Assembly (NCBI RefSeq): GCF_007751035.1
Contig: NZ_CP036433.1
Span: 6,677,001-6,741,000, forward strand
Source: Lignipirellula cremea
GTDB lineage: Bacteria > Planctomycetota > Planctomycetia > Pirellulales > Pirellulaceae
Reading direction: 5' to 3'
DNA length: 64,000 nt
Below are positions 53,136 through 62,368 of this stretch, piece by piece. Both the position numbers and the translations under genes were made by a program. Positions within the stretch are counted from its first letter, which is position 1. The number at the start of each line of letters is the position of its first letter. A model generated the notes under the pieces. It did not search any database. It was not told the DNA's origin and was given only the letters and a program-made list of their open reading frames with translations.

Positions 53136-53252
53136 AGGAAGAAAGCCAGGAAGAAAGCCAGGAAGAAAGCCAGGAAGAAAGCCAGGAAGAAAGCCAGGAA
53201 GAAAGCCAGGAAGAAAGCCAGGAAGAAAGCCAGGAAGAAAGCCAGGAAGAAA
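53136..53252. repeat. 12-bp minisatellite, about 9.75 units
   Basis: The unit AGGAAGAAAGCC repeats nine times without error from 53136 to 53243, then breaks after AGGAAGAAA at 53252. It begins 16 bases upstream of the start of the GH43-like gene, so it lies in that gene's leader or promoter. As its length is a multiple of three, all frames stay open across it, which makes spurious repetitive ORFs. Confidence 0.95.
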
Positions 53253-53367
53253 TGGCCGCCATGCGACGACCAGGGTGGAACATTGCAAGCCAGCGTCGGC
53301 CCGGCAAGACGGGCCGCAGTGACACGACATTGTCACCACGGCCGGACGACGCTCCCTGCAGGACTGC

Positions 53368-55293
53368 CTAAGGGCGATTAAAACCGCTTGCGCCCGGGTT
53401 GTTGGCGTGGCGGGCTTCCGCGTCGACATCGATCCGTTCGCCATTGCGGATACTTGAGCCGGCGGCCAGATTGAACGCGCCCACGCTGACCCGATTCCGA
53501 TTGGACGAATCCGGGACAGAGCTGTTATTCCGAGTACGGTCAAAGTACAGCGAAGTCACGCGGTTGGCGTACACCGCAACGCTATACAGCACCTTGGGCG
53601 GCAACGGCACTTCTCGCACCACAGGAACGGGACCGCGCGTGGTTTGCTCCAGGTAGCGTTCCCGCAGGATGCCGCCAGAGTCGCGATCAATTTCCTGATC
53701 AAAACTAGCGCCCGGCCGCAGGGTGAACTCAATCGGTCGGCCGCCGCGGACATCGGTCAGTTTCACAATCAGCTCTTCCCGTCCGCCATTGGTAAACAGG
53801 ACAGTGACCGACGACAACGGCGCGTTGGCGACATAGTCAGGGTCCTGGCCCGGCTGGCGCCCGCGATTGTCTTCCCCGCATAGATCAACGGTCCAGTCGC
53901 GATTCTCGTAATGGGCCGCCAGCAGGCGATCGGCGCGATCCACCGCAAAGGCATACGGGCCCGGCGTCAACACTACCGGCGTCGCAGGATCCAGGCGATC
54001 GGCAATGGTCGTGTTGTACCAGCGGCCGCGGGCCTGATGGAATTCCACCCAGCTGCCATTGTCGAGCACGCCGGTCAGACTCATTCCGTCGGCCAGATTC
54101 GCCAGCGACAACGGCGCTCCCGGCTGCAGACGTTCATCGCCGACGATTTCTCCGACCCAGCCGCGAGTATGCGGATGCATCAGCTGGATGCGGCCATTGT
54201 CGTCGACGGCGGCCACCATCGGAGAGTCGGTTCGTTCGCCCGGCAAGGGAGCGACGATCGCCGTCAGATATCCGCCGGGACTAAAGCCGCGACCGACCGA
54301 GTCCGGGTCCGACCAGCCGCTCCGGGTCCGCTCATAAACCACCAGGCGGTCGCTCCGCTCCACGGCAAACAGCTGCTCGCCCTGCGGCGTTATGGCCAGC
54401 GGAATGCCGGCGTCGAACACCCGTGCGGTGCGGTCGATCGGCGTATACACGCCGCGCTGGGGTTCAATTTCCCAAATAAAACCGTCCCGATCCACGACAT
54501 ACAGGGAGATCCCGTCGGTCGCCAGGTGAGCGCCCGGCGTCAGCTCCGGATCCCGGCGGCTGTTCACAATCCGCGAGGTGCGGGCCTCGACGATTTCAAT
54601 CAAATCGCCGTTGACCGTGGTCGTATAAATGATGGGCTTGTCCGAACCGCGGTCTTTCAGCATGACCAAAGGAGCGCCCGGCTCCAGTCGATCACGAATG
54701 TTGACATCGACCTGATCCCAGTGCTCATGGTGCCGTTCGAACAGCTGCAGAACGCCGCGGCCATCAATATAGCCGCCAAAGGCTTCGTCGTTGCCCATCG
54801 CAATCGCCGCCACGTTCGAATGGGCAAAATGCGAACTCCCGCCAGAACCACTATTGGACGGGTTGTTGCCCGGATTAAAACGGGGATTATTGCCAGGGTT
54901 GTTTCCGGGGTTGTTTCCGGGGTTATTGCCAGGATTATTGCGGGGGTCGACAGGCACGGCTCGGATGGTCATCTGGCTGATCTCCCATTCGATCCGGCCG
55001 GAGGGGCCGATCTTGCCCAGCTGCATCCGCCCCTGATCGTTGTCTGGCCAGCGCACTCCCTGCCGGGAAGTTCCGTTCCAGAAGCCTGAATAGCCGGGAA
55101 TGTCCAGTGAATTCTGACGGACGTACAAATACTCCCGTTGGTCAGAAGTCGTTATTTTTAAACCCTGAGGACCGAATTCCGCAAAAGAAGCAGGCAGGCC
55201 TGGACGTTCGAGTGCAAACTCTTCCGCGGTAACAGAAGCCGCCAGCAGCATCGCTAACGGCAAACATAGCGTCGCGACTTTAGGATTAAACAT
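53368..55293 (-). CDS. Secreted hypothetical protein with NPGN repeats
   Basis: A signal peptide (MFNPKVATLCLPLAMLLAAS, then VTA) starts this 641-residue protein. After an N-terminal unit (about 25-110) there is a low-complexity stretch of four NNPG repeats and related units (about 115-145), encoded by short tandem repeats of about 12 bases around 54870-54945. The rest contains propeller-like blades (AIAMGNDEAFGGYIDGRGVL, IYTTTVNGDLIEIVE, LYVVDRDGFIWEIEPQRGVY, LFAVERSDRLVVYE) and a beta-rich C-terminal domain. No catalytic motif is recognised. It may bind surface polymers; that is a guess. Confidence 0.72.
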   Translation of the reverse strand: MFNPKVATLCLPLAMLLAASVTAEEFALERPGLPASFAEFGPQGLKITTSDQREYLYVRQNSLDIPGYSGFWNGTSRQGVRWPDNDQGRMQLGKIGPSGRIEWEISQMTIRAVPVDPRNNPGNNPGNNPGNNPGNNPRFNPGNNPSNSGSGGSSHFAHSNVAAIAMGNDEAFGGYIDGRGVLQLFERHHEHWDQVDVNIRDRLEPGAPLVMLKDRGSDKPIIYTTTVNGDLIEIVEARTSRIVNSRRDPELTPGAHLATDGISLYVVDRDGFIWEIEPQRGVYTPIDRTARVFDAGIPLAITPQGEQLFAVERSDRLVVYERTRSGWSDPDSVGRGFSPGGYLTAIVAPLPGERTDSPMVAAVDDNGRIQLMHPHTRGWVGEIVGDERLQPGAPLSLANLADGMSLTGVLDNGSWVEFHQARGRWYNTTIADRLDPATPVVLTPGPYAFAVDRADRLLAAHYENRDWTVDLCGEDNRGRQPGQDPDYVANAPLSSVTVLFTNGGREELIVKLTDVRGGRPIEFTLRPGASFDQEIDRDSGGILRERYLEQTTRGPVPVVREVPLPPKVLYSVAVYANRVTSLYFDRTRNNSSVPDSSNRNRVSVGAFNLAAGSSIRNGERIDVDAEARHANNPGASGFNRP

Positions 55294-55705
55294 AGGATTT
55301 TCCCCTCAGACATTTTCCAGCAGCTACCCCACTGGGCATGCTGGATTTGATAAAAAACAAGCGATGGCAGTATATCCCTCTTTGTGGCCTGAATGCAGCA
55401 CGAAAATAGGGGAAAATCTGAAAGGGCCCTGGTTCGGCTCCATTTCCCCCCGATTCCCCCCAGATTCCAAAGCTCTTGCGCAGCACGCATTACTTGCTCC
55501 AGCCTTGCGAGCTGCAATCCGGTGCGCCCCCATAACGGGTTCGCTGTCCCTGCTGCGCGACAAGAACCAGGCCGTTACGGCTTACCCTTATATATAAGAG
55601 GTTACAGGAAGAAAGAGAGCCGCGCCAGGACGGACGAGGCTGCCTGATCGAAACGTACCTCTTCTCGGCGACGAAGCCCTGGCCCGTAATGAGACGGTCC
55701 CGCCG
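55294..55705. other. Gap upstream of the NPGN-repeat gene
   Basis: The 412 bases lie between two minus-strand genes. A CTTATATATAAG palindrome occurs near 55587-55598 and could be part of a promoter or terminator. Other ORFs look random. No gene. Confidence 0.5.
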
Positions 55706-56965
55706 TCAGGCCAATCCAGCCAGGGGGGTGATCCGCAGGTCGGGCGTCTGCTGCAGGTCGACGATACTGGTCTCCGTGGACCCGGAAGTCCATAGCTCCA
55801 CGATCGGGCGGGTATAGCTGCTGCGGTTGGCCCGAATCACGCGTCCCACCCGCTGATCGTTGGTTTTTACATACGATCCCAGCGGAAACAGGGAAACGGT
55901 TTCCAGCAGCGCCCTGGCGCCTGCGGAGTCGAAGGCTCCGTTTCGCACGCCGATCAGGATGGATTTGATCGCATGGTAGGGCGTCATCGCTTCCCGATGC
56001 GGCCGGGGAGACACCATCCCTACAAAGGCGTCCGCAATCGCAGCCAGCCTGGCAAAGGGATGAATCTCTTCTCCCACGCGGCCCCGCGGATAGCCGCTGC
56101 CGTTTTGCCGTTCGTGCAACTGATACGCCACAAACAGCGAGCCAATCGGCCACCGCCCAAAATTCCTGCCCACCTGCTGCAGGCACAGGATCGGATGCTC
56201 GGCCAGATGCGCCCGGTCGGCCGGAGCCAGCCTGCGTTTGGCGTCGGCGATGCCGTCGCGCAGTTTCAGCATCCCCAAATCGTGCAGAATGCATCCGCCC
56301 GCCAGTTCCCTCAGGTCCGACTGGTCGTATCCCAGTCGGCAGCCAATGGCGGCCGCAATGCCCGCCACGTGCAAGCAGTGACGCGCGGGGTAATTCCCGC
56401 CCAACGGATTGGCGCCCAGGCTCACGAACAGGTCGCGATCGCCGGCCAGATTTTCTAGCGTCTGCTGGGCGACCCCGCCAATGGCATCGATCGCGGCTTT
56501 ACTGCCCGCGCAGACGGCGTCGTGAAGTTTCCCCACAAACCCCACGTTATTTTCGTGCTGCCGATTCAGTTCCCTGGCGGCGGCGGGATCCGGCGCGCGG
56601 ACCGGCGTCGCCTGGATCCCTTCTTCAAATGGTGCATCGCGGGGCGGAATCAGCAGCGCGCCCGGCGCTGCGGCCGCTTCGTCCAGCGTACAGGTTTCGA
56701 CCGTCTGCAGCAGCGACTTGAAGTGGTTCTCCGCCTGCTGGTCCCGCGTCTCCGTCCCGTGTGGCTGGAACGCGGCGCCCAGGGCTGTATCGCGAGAATC
56801 GATCACAATCGAGGTGATCCCGCGCTGGGCCAGTTGCTCCAGCGTTGACTCGGTGACCGCCGTCCCGGCAGGCAACAGCATCACCTGGCTGCGACGCGCA
56901 TCGTATACGGCAGAGCCCAAAACGGTGCCCGCGTGTAACGCATCCAGAGAGGCCGATTTCAGCAT
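55706..56965 (-). CDS. HD-GYP domain protein
   Basis: The start is placed at MLKSASLDALHAGTVLGSAV (56965). The first about 110 residues are an N-terminal unit common to HD-GYP proteins. The HD-GYP domain (about 170-350) has HCLHVAG, the HD pair in CILHDLGMLKL, then EHPILCLQQVG and the GYP element HERQNGSGYPRG, followed by RLAAIADAFVGMVSPRPHRE. HD-GYP proteins hydrolyse cyclic-di-GMP (or other cyclic dinucleotides) and control surface or motility behaviour. All expected metal-site residues seem present, so it is probably active. The C-terminal about 65 residues form a small beta unit (LGSYVKTNDQRVGRVIRANR). Length 419. Confidence 0.9.
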   Translation of the reverse strand: MLKSASLDALHAGTVLGSAVYDARRSQVMLLPAGTAVTESTLEQLAQRGITSIVIDSRDTALGAAFQPHGTETRDQQAENHFKSLLQTVETCTLDEAAAAPGALLIPPRDAPFEEGIQATPVRAPDPAAARELNRQHENNVGFVGKLHDAVCAGSKAAIDAIGGVAQQTLENLAGDRDLFVSLGANPLGGNYPARHCLHVAGIAAAIGCRLGYDQSDLRELAGGCILHDLGMLKLRDGIADAKRRLAPADRAHLAEHPILCLQQVGRNFGRWPIGSLFVAYQLHERQNGSGYPRGRVGEEIHPFARLAAIADAFVGMVSPRPHREAMTPYHAIKSILIGVRNGAFDSAGARALLETVSLFPLGSYVKTNDQRVGRVIRANRSSYTRPIVELWTSGSTETSIVDLQQTPDLRITPLAGLA

Positions 56966-57296
56966 TTGCGTTCTTGGGGATCGGAACGAAAGCGGACAAC
57001 AGCGAACGAACAGCCGGGAAGAAACGGCGTCGACACTGACCCCAGACCCGTACGTCAAATCTAGCTTGTCCTGTCGGAAATCGTGTTAAAATCCTGCTCA
57101 AAGCGACCATCGGCGGTAATGGCCCGGCGGCGCCCCGCACTCAAACGGACGAGCCGGCAGGATCGCTATTTTCCAGCTCGTTTTGCCCGCTCGTCTGGGC
57201 TAGAATCGCTCCCTGAAGGGACCAAGGGAATTCCTGCGTCGCTTGCCTGATCCGCACAACCGGCTCCCCCGCTTGCCCCCAGCCTGGATTTAAACC
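56966..57296. other. Divergent gap with a weak promoter candidate
   Basis: The 331 bases lie between the HD-GYP gene and the dimethylformamidase-like gene. On the plus strand TTGTCC (57066) and TAAAAT (57087) are 15 bases apart, short of the ideal spacing. No gene. Confidence 0.4.
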
Positions 57297-58844
57297 ATGA
57301 ACGACCCGCAAGGTCTGCCCCGGCGAGACTTCCTCAAAGGAGCCCTGGCTGCTTCAGCCGCCGGATTGGCGGCGAACGAACTGTCCGCCGAAGAGACGCC
57401 CACGCCCGGCCCAAAACAGCCGACCGCCCGTAAACCGGCCGACCCCATCGCCCAGGAGAACGCACGCCAGGGCGCCCCGGACTGGCAACTCACCCGCGTG
57501 CGACTGGATGAGTCGTCGATCCGCTGCCCGGCCATCGAAGGCTACTGCTCCCAGCAGTCCGTGGCGCCCGGCGATTCGCTTTCGGTCCAGGTCAGCATGG
57601 AACCCGCCGGCAAGTTCCAGTGCGAGATCTTTCGTCTGGGCTACTACGGCGGGCAGGGCGCCCGTCTGTTCCAGACCATTGGACCTCTAAAGGCTTCCCC
57701 CCAGCCAACTCCGCCGGTCGGCCCGCGTCGCCTGCGGGAGTGCCAGTGGGAGCCGACCTTCGACCTGAAAATTGGCCAGGACTGGCCCAGCGGCGTGTAC
57801 GTGGGCCGACTCACCCGGCACAGCTCGCAGCCGCTCGATCCGGCCTGGCAAAGCTATATCATTTTCATCGTGCGGAACGACCAGGGCGCCGACATCCTGC
57901 TGCAGTGCAGCGACAACACCTGGCAGGCCTATAATCGCTGGCCCGATACGTATTCACTGTACGATGGCGACGACCAGGAATGGGCCCTGGAAACGGGCGT
58001 CGATGTCAGCTTCGATCGTCCTTACGGCAAGTACCGCCAGATCTACGAGAACCCGCAGTCCCTGGGATCGGGCGAATTCCTCTGCTGGGAATACCCGCTC
58101 GCCTACTTCCTGGAACAGCACGGCTATAGCGTCTCCTACTGCAGCAACCGCGACATGGTGACGCCGGAACTGGGCCTGAAACATAAAGCGTTTATCAGCG
58201 TCGGCCACGATGAATACTGGGACGTGCGCCAGTACCACAGTGTGAAAAAGATGATCGACCAGGGAGTGAACGCCCTGTTCCTGTGCGGTAACTCCGTGGC
58301 GTTTGTTTCTCCTTTTCGCGACTCCCGCAGCGGCCAGCCCCAGCGGATCATCACCCGGTCCGGCTGCTTTGGGGAGATGACCGACAAAGAGAAAGACCGC
58401 ATGCCCGGCCTGGAAGCGACCGGCCCCGACGAGTCCCTGCTGATCGGCGCCCGCTCCGTGATTCCGTTTAACGGCGGCGGCGACTGGATCGTAACGCAGC
58501 CCGACCACTGGCTGTTCGCCGGAACGGGCATGCAGCAGGGCGACTTCATCCCGGGACTGGTCGGCTGGGAATTCCACGGCGATCCGGCCCCGATCCCTGG
58601 CCTGGAGGTCATCGCCCAGGGAACGGCCGTCACCGGCCGCGGCCAGCCGAGCGACTGGGCGGCCACCATTTATCCAGGGCCGCGGGGGAACTTCGTCTTT
58701 AACGCTTCCACCATTTACTGGTCCCAGGGGCTGGCCAGCCCGCCGGGCCACATGCTGCCCTGGTCGCACGGGACGCGTCCCCATGGCCCCGATTCCCGCG
58801 TCCAGCAGATCACCCACAACGCCCTGCGTCGCGCGATCCGGTAA
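57297..58844 (+). CDS. N,N-dimethylformamidase-beta-like secreted protein
   Basis: This 515-residue protein begins with a twin-arginine-type signal (RRDFLKGALAASAAGLAA). The mature part resembles the large-subunit C-terminal region of N,N-dimethylformamidase and related proteins: GYCSQQSVAPGDSLSVQVSM, then FRLGYYGGQGARLFQ; WQAYNRWPDTYSLYD; WEYPLAYFLEQHGYSVSYCS, then NRD; AFISVGHDEYWDVRQYHSVK; and a C-terminal AATIYPGPRGNFVFNASTIY, then WSQGL. Known members hydrolyse an amide, but many secreted relatives are uncharacterised. The metal-binding set (Tyr, Glu, His) cannot be checked here. Genes downstream are on the same strand. Confidence 0.83.
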   Translation: MNDPQGLPRRDFLKGALAASAAGLAANELSAEETPTPGPKQPTARKPADPIAQENARQGAPDWQLTRVRLDESSIRCPAIEGYCSQQSVAPGDSLSVQVSMEPAGKFQCEIFRLGYYGGQGARLFQTIGPLKASPQPTPPVGPRRLRECQWEPTFDLKIGQDWPSGVYVGRLTRHSSQPLDPAWQSYIIFIVRNDQGADILLQCSDNTWQAYNRWPDTYSLYDGDDQEWALETGVDVSFDRPYGKYRQIYENPQSLGSGEFLCWEYPLAYFLEQHGYSVSYCSNRDMVTPELGLKHKAFISVGHDEYWDVRQYHSVKKMIDQGVNALFLCGNSVAFVSPFRDSRSGQPQRIITRSGCFGEMTDKEKDRMPGLEATGPDESLLIGARSVIPFNGGGDWIVTQPDHWLFAGTGMQQGDFIPGLVGWEFHGDPAPIPGLEVIAQGTAVTGRGQPSDWAATIYPGPRGNFVFNASTIYWSQGLASPPGHMLPWSHGTRPHGPDSRVQQITHNALRRAIR

Positions 58845-58908
58845 AGTCCGCTGGCCCGTCGTTCGAAACGCCTTGTTCCCGCCTGCTCCATTTGCCGGAA
58901 GCTTCCCT

Positions 58909-61320
58909 ATGACCGCATCCTGTCACTCGACCACCGGCCGCCTTGCGACCTGCTTCCTGCCGATGGCGCCGCACACGGCGAGTGTGTTCGCGCTGCTCCT
59001 GCTGCTGGTGACCAGGGGCGAACCGGCGCCGCTGCAGGCCGCCGAAGGCGACTTTACGCCGGCCCCGCTCACGGCGCCTGTCGGTTATGCGATCGAACGG
59101 GCCGCTTCCCCGCCGCTGGTCGCCCATCCGCTGATGGGCGCCCTGGATCCGCAAGGCCGGCTGTACGTGGCGGCGACCGCGGGCGAGAACCTGCGACGAC
59201 CCGATCTGGAAGAGCAACTGCCTAACTTTGTGCAACGGCTGGAAGATGTCGACGGCGACGGCGTGTTCGACAAGGCCACGATTTTCGCCGACAAAATGAC
59301 GTTCCCCCAGGGCTGCTTGTGGTATCGCGGATCCTTGTATGTCGCTTCGAGCGGGGCCATCTGGAAGCTGACCGACGACGATGACGACGGCGTCGCCGAC
59401 CGCCGGGAGAAGCTGGTCGACGGCTTTAACTACGGCGGCAATGCGGCCGACGTCCACGGCTGTTTTCTCGGTCCCGAAGGGCGCATCTACTGGTGCGATG
59501 GCCGCTGGGGTCACGAACTGAAAGACGACCAAGGCCAGATCGTCTCCCAGGGAAAGGCGGCGCATATCTTCAGCTGCCGGCCCGACGGCTCGCACGTGCG
59601 GTCCCACGCGACCGGCGGCATGGATAACCCGGTGGAGATCGTCTTCACGCCGACCGGCGACATGCTGGGCACCGTCAACCTGATGTATTCCCAGCCCCGC
59701 GGCGATTGCCTGGTGCACTGGCAATACGGCGGCGTGTACCCCCGCGAAGATTTCGCCTCGACCCTCGACAGCGAACTGCTCCGCACAGGCGACCTGCTGA
59801 CCGAAGTGCATAACTTTGGCCACGTGGCGGTTTCCGGCCTGTGCCGGCTGGAATCGAACAGCTGGGGCCCAGGCGCCGTGGGCGATCTGCTGGTGACGGT
59901 CTTCAATACGAATCGGATCGTCCGCGTCAAACTGAAACCGGCCGGCTCCACCTACCAGGTGGATCAGCTGGAAGATTTCCTGGTGAGCAGCAGCCGCGAC
60001 TTCCATCCGACCGACGTCCTCGAAGACGCCGACGGCTCTGTCCTGGTGATCGACACGGGCGGCTGGTTCCGCATCGGTTGTCCGCAGTCGCAGATCGCCA
60101 AAAGCGATATCCACGGGGCCATCTATCGTATTCGCAAAACGGGAGCGGTCCGCCCGGCCGATCCCCGCGGCCTGACGATCGACTGGCCGGCGCTCGACGA
60201 CCAGCGTCTGCTCGCTCTGCTCGGCGACGAACGACCGGCGGTGGTCGTCCGCGCGCGGGAACGGCTGGCCGATCGCCTGGTCGGCAAGGTGGGCGCGGGG
60301 CTCGCCAAAACGATGCTCGCCCTCTGGGACCAGCAATCCCCGGCGGTCCAGCAGCGGTATCTGCAGCTGGCGGCCTTGCCGGAGACGCCTTTTTCCGCGG
60401 CGATCTTTCTGGCGGGACTTGGCCACAGCAACGCCGGCGTGCGGCAAATGGCCTGCCGTTGCCTGTATGACAAGGGGACGGAGGATCCCCAGGCGATTAA
60501 CGCTTTACTGATCGAACGGCTGAAAGACGCGTCGCCCGCCGTCCGGCGCGAGGCCGCCGCGGCGCTGGGACAGCGGACCATCGGCGAGAAATCGCCCGTC
60601 GAAAGACGCGAGATCGTCGAGACCCTGCTGGCTGCTTTGCCCGCCAATGTGGACGATCCGCTGGTGCGGCATGCGCTGGTCTACGCCTTGATTGACGCCG
60701 GCGAACGGGAGGCGACGTCCGCCGGCCTGCTCAGTCCGCATCAGGCTGTCCGTACGGCCGCCGCCATCGCCCTGGAGCAGATGCGTCAAAAGACCTCCCG
60801 GCCCGATAAGCCTTTGCTGAAGTTCCCGGCCCCCGCGATCGGCGCGCCGTTGACAGAAGCCGAACAGAACCAGGTGCTGCAGCGGCTGGAAGGATTACCC
60901 CAGGGAGAAGCAGACCGCGGGAAAGCCCTGTTCTATCACGAGAAAAGTGCGTGCAGCAAATGCCACCGGGTCGGGTCCCAAGGCGGGCAGGTCGGGCCCG
61001 ATCTGACGACGATCGGCCGGATCCGCGGCGGCCAGGATCTGCTGGCGTCGATGATGTTCCCCAGCGCCAGCTTTGCCCGGGGCTTTGAGTCGTACACCGT
61101 GGAAACGGTCCAAGGACAACGAAAAAGCGGCATCCTCCTGGGCGAAAACGGCCGCGAGATTCGGCTGGGGCTCGACAAGGATCATGCGGTTGCGATCCCG
61201 ATCGACCAGATCGACCAGATCGTGCCGTCCCCCTTATCGATCATGCCGCCCGACGTCGCCAAACAGCTGTCGGACCAGGAACTGGCCGATCTGCTGGCCT
61301 GGCTGTTGCTGCAGAAGTGA
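58909..61320 (+). CDS. PVC-type heme protein: propeller + HEAT + cytochrome c
   Basis: The start ATG 58909 leads to a signal peptide (VFALLLLLVTRGEPAPLQA); a longer ORF overlaps the preceding gene and is unlikely. The 803 residues hold a PVC membrane-bound-dehydrogenase propeller (about 50-420: VQRLEDVDGDGVFDKATIFA, then DKMTFPQGCLWYRGSLYVAS), a HEAT-like helical region (about 430-650: RREAAAALGQRTIGEKSPVE), and a C-terminal cytochrome c domain with CSKCH followed by GPDLTTIG. Typical of planctomycetes and verrucomicrobia. It is thought to oxidise sugars or alcohols in the periplasm and pass electrons to its heme. The substrate is unknown. Confidence 0.9.
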   Translation: MTASCHSTTGRLATCFLPMAPHTASVFALLLLLVTRGEPAPLQAAEGDFTPAPLTAPVGYAIERAASPPLVAHPLMGALDPQGRLYVAATAGENLRRPDLEEQLPNFVQRLEDVDGDGVFDKATIFADKMTFPQGCLWYRGSLYVASSGAIWKLTDDDDDGVADRREKLVDGFNYGGNAADVHGCFLGPEGRIYWCDGRWGHELKDDQGQIVSQGKAAHIFSCRPDGSHVRSHATGGMDNPVEIVFTPTGDMLGTVNLMYSQPRGDCLVHWQYGGVYPREDFASTLDSELLRTGDLLTEVHNFGHVAVSGLCRLESNSWGPGAVGDLLVTVFNTNRIVRVKLKPAGSTYQVDQLEDFLVSSSRDFHPTDVLEDADGSVLVIDTGGWFRIGCPQSQIAKSDIHGAIYRIRKTGAVRPADPRGLTIDWPALDDQRLLALLGDERPAVVVRARERLADRLVGKVGAGLAKTMLALWDQQSPAVQQRYLQLAALPETPFSAAIFLAGLGHSNAGVRQMACRCLYDKGTEDPQAINALLIERLKDASPAVRREAAAALGQRTIGEKSPVERREIVETLLAALPANVDDPLVRHALVYALIDAGEREATSAGLLSPHQAVRTAAAIALEQMRQKTSRPDKPLLKFPAPAIGAPLTEAEQNQVLQRLEGLPQGEADRGKALFYHEKSACSKCHRVGSQGGQVGPDLTTIGRIRGGQDLLASMMFPSASFARGFESYTVETVQGQRKSGILLGENGREIRLGLDKDHAVAIPIDQIDQIVPSPLSIMPPDVAKQLSDQELADLLAWLLLQK

Positions 61321-61348
61321 CGTTGTCGGACGAACATCTGCCGTCGAT

Positions 61349-62281
61349 CTAAAACCGTTGCGAGTAACCAACGCCGGTAAAGAAATCATCCGCTGCCTGG
61401 TTCAGACCCATCCCCACGCGCCAGTCGAGCTGCACGTCGTCATTCGCCAGCATGGTGAAGCCGCCGTTGAGAAAATGCTGCGGCCCGCTTGTGTCGGAAC
61501 CGTGAAAGTAGAAACCGAAGTACTCCAGATAGCAGCCGAACGTCTCATTCAGCGGAATGCCCAGCGCGACCGACTGGGTGAATACGCCGTGCTGATCAAC
61601 CGCCAGTAGTTCGGGCGCGAGCAAGGTCGCTTCCGATCCGGTCGCGTAACCGGAAGAGCCAGCAATCGACCAGTCGGCCGGCAGGCTCCAGCTGTATAAC
61701 AGGTTGACGCCCGCATCGACTTTATGGCTAGTGAAGGAACGGCCGCCGGTCGGCGTGGTCATCCCCACAATCACCGCCGTCTCGGGCGCCAGACCTTGTT
61801 CTTCGAGCAGGAACAGCTTGAAGCCAATGCCAAAATCCTCAGCCCCATCGTCGGCAACGGTTCCGGTCGCGTCGCTCGTTTCCTGCCAGAGATAGTTCCA
61901 GAACAGCCGCAGCTCGATCGCATCGGTCAGCCCAATGCGGAACAGCGTTTCCGGCAGGCCATGGGTGCGGGTGATGGTTCCGTCTTCGTCGTCATAGGCG
62001 AATGTATAGCCCATTTCCAGCTGGACCCGGCCATAGCCGACCGTGGAGCTGGCCTCAGTAAAGTCGGGCCGATCCGTGACGAGCGTATCACGCTCCTCCT
62101 GTTGCCCGCGAACAACCTGCGCGCCGACTCCGTCCGCCGGCGGCTGCAGCGAAGCAGGATCCAGAAACTCGCTCAGCGGCGTGGGCCGCCAGTCTTCCGC
62201 CTGGGCCAACGAGCCGCAGGTCAGGGCCAGAAAACCTCCCCACAAGAGCATTCGCAGCATCGGTCCGAATCCTTTCGTCAC
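61349..62281 (-). CDS. Outer-membrane channel-like protein (phenol MetA-deg type)
   Basis: This 310-residue protein has a signal peptide (MLRMLLWGGFLALTCGSLAQ; the ATG at 62260 is an alternative start). The remainder is composed of amphipathic beta strands, for example GRVQLEMGYTFAYDDEDGTI, LRLFWNYLWQETSD, FGIGFKLFLLEEQGL and VDAGVNLLYSWSLPADWSIA, ending in GVGYSQRF, an aromatic C-terminal residue as in many outer-membrane barrels. The sequence TDRPDFTEASSTVGYGRVQL is typical of the phenol-MetA-degradation transporter family (PF13557). Probably a passive or specific channel. It converges on the PVC heme gene, with 28 bases between them. Confidence 0.82.
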   Translation of the reverse strand: MTKGFGPMLRMLLWGGFLALTCGSLAQAEDWRPTPLSEFLDPASLQPPADGVGAQVVRGQQEERDTLVTDRPDFTEASSTVGYGRVQLEMGYTFAYDDEDGTITRTHGLPETLFRIGLTDAIELRLFWNYLWQETSDATGTVADDGAEDFGIGFKLFLLEEQGLAPETAVIVGMTTPTGGRSFTSHKVDAGVNLLYSWSLPADWSIAGSSGYATGSEATLLAPELLAVDQHGVFTQSVALGIPLNETFGCYLEYFGFYFHGSDTSGPQHFLNGGFTMLANDDVQLDWRVGMGLNQAADDFFTGVGYSQRF

Positions 62282-62368
62282 TAGTCACCAGGGGGCGCAC
62301 CTCACCAACGAAAGAACTATCGGACATATTTGCCAATCAAAAACAGTATTTTTGATACATCAAAACTG

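Noticed and set aside
53136-53252. CRISPR array
   Set aside because: The units are 12 bp and contiguous, with no spacers and no cas genes nearby.
53014-53322. RKPG-repeat protein (plus) and FLPG or SWLS repeat proteins (minus)
   Set aside because: They arise because the 12-bp minisatellite is a multiple of three and lacks stop codons. No start signal or conserved flank.
57066-57092. TTGTCC...TAAAAT promoter for the dimethylformamidase-like gene
   Set aside because: The spacing is only 15 bases and it lies over 200 bases from the start, so it is not listed as a promoter.
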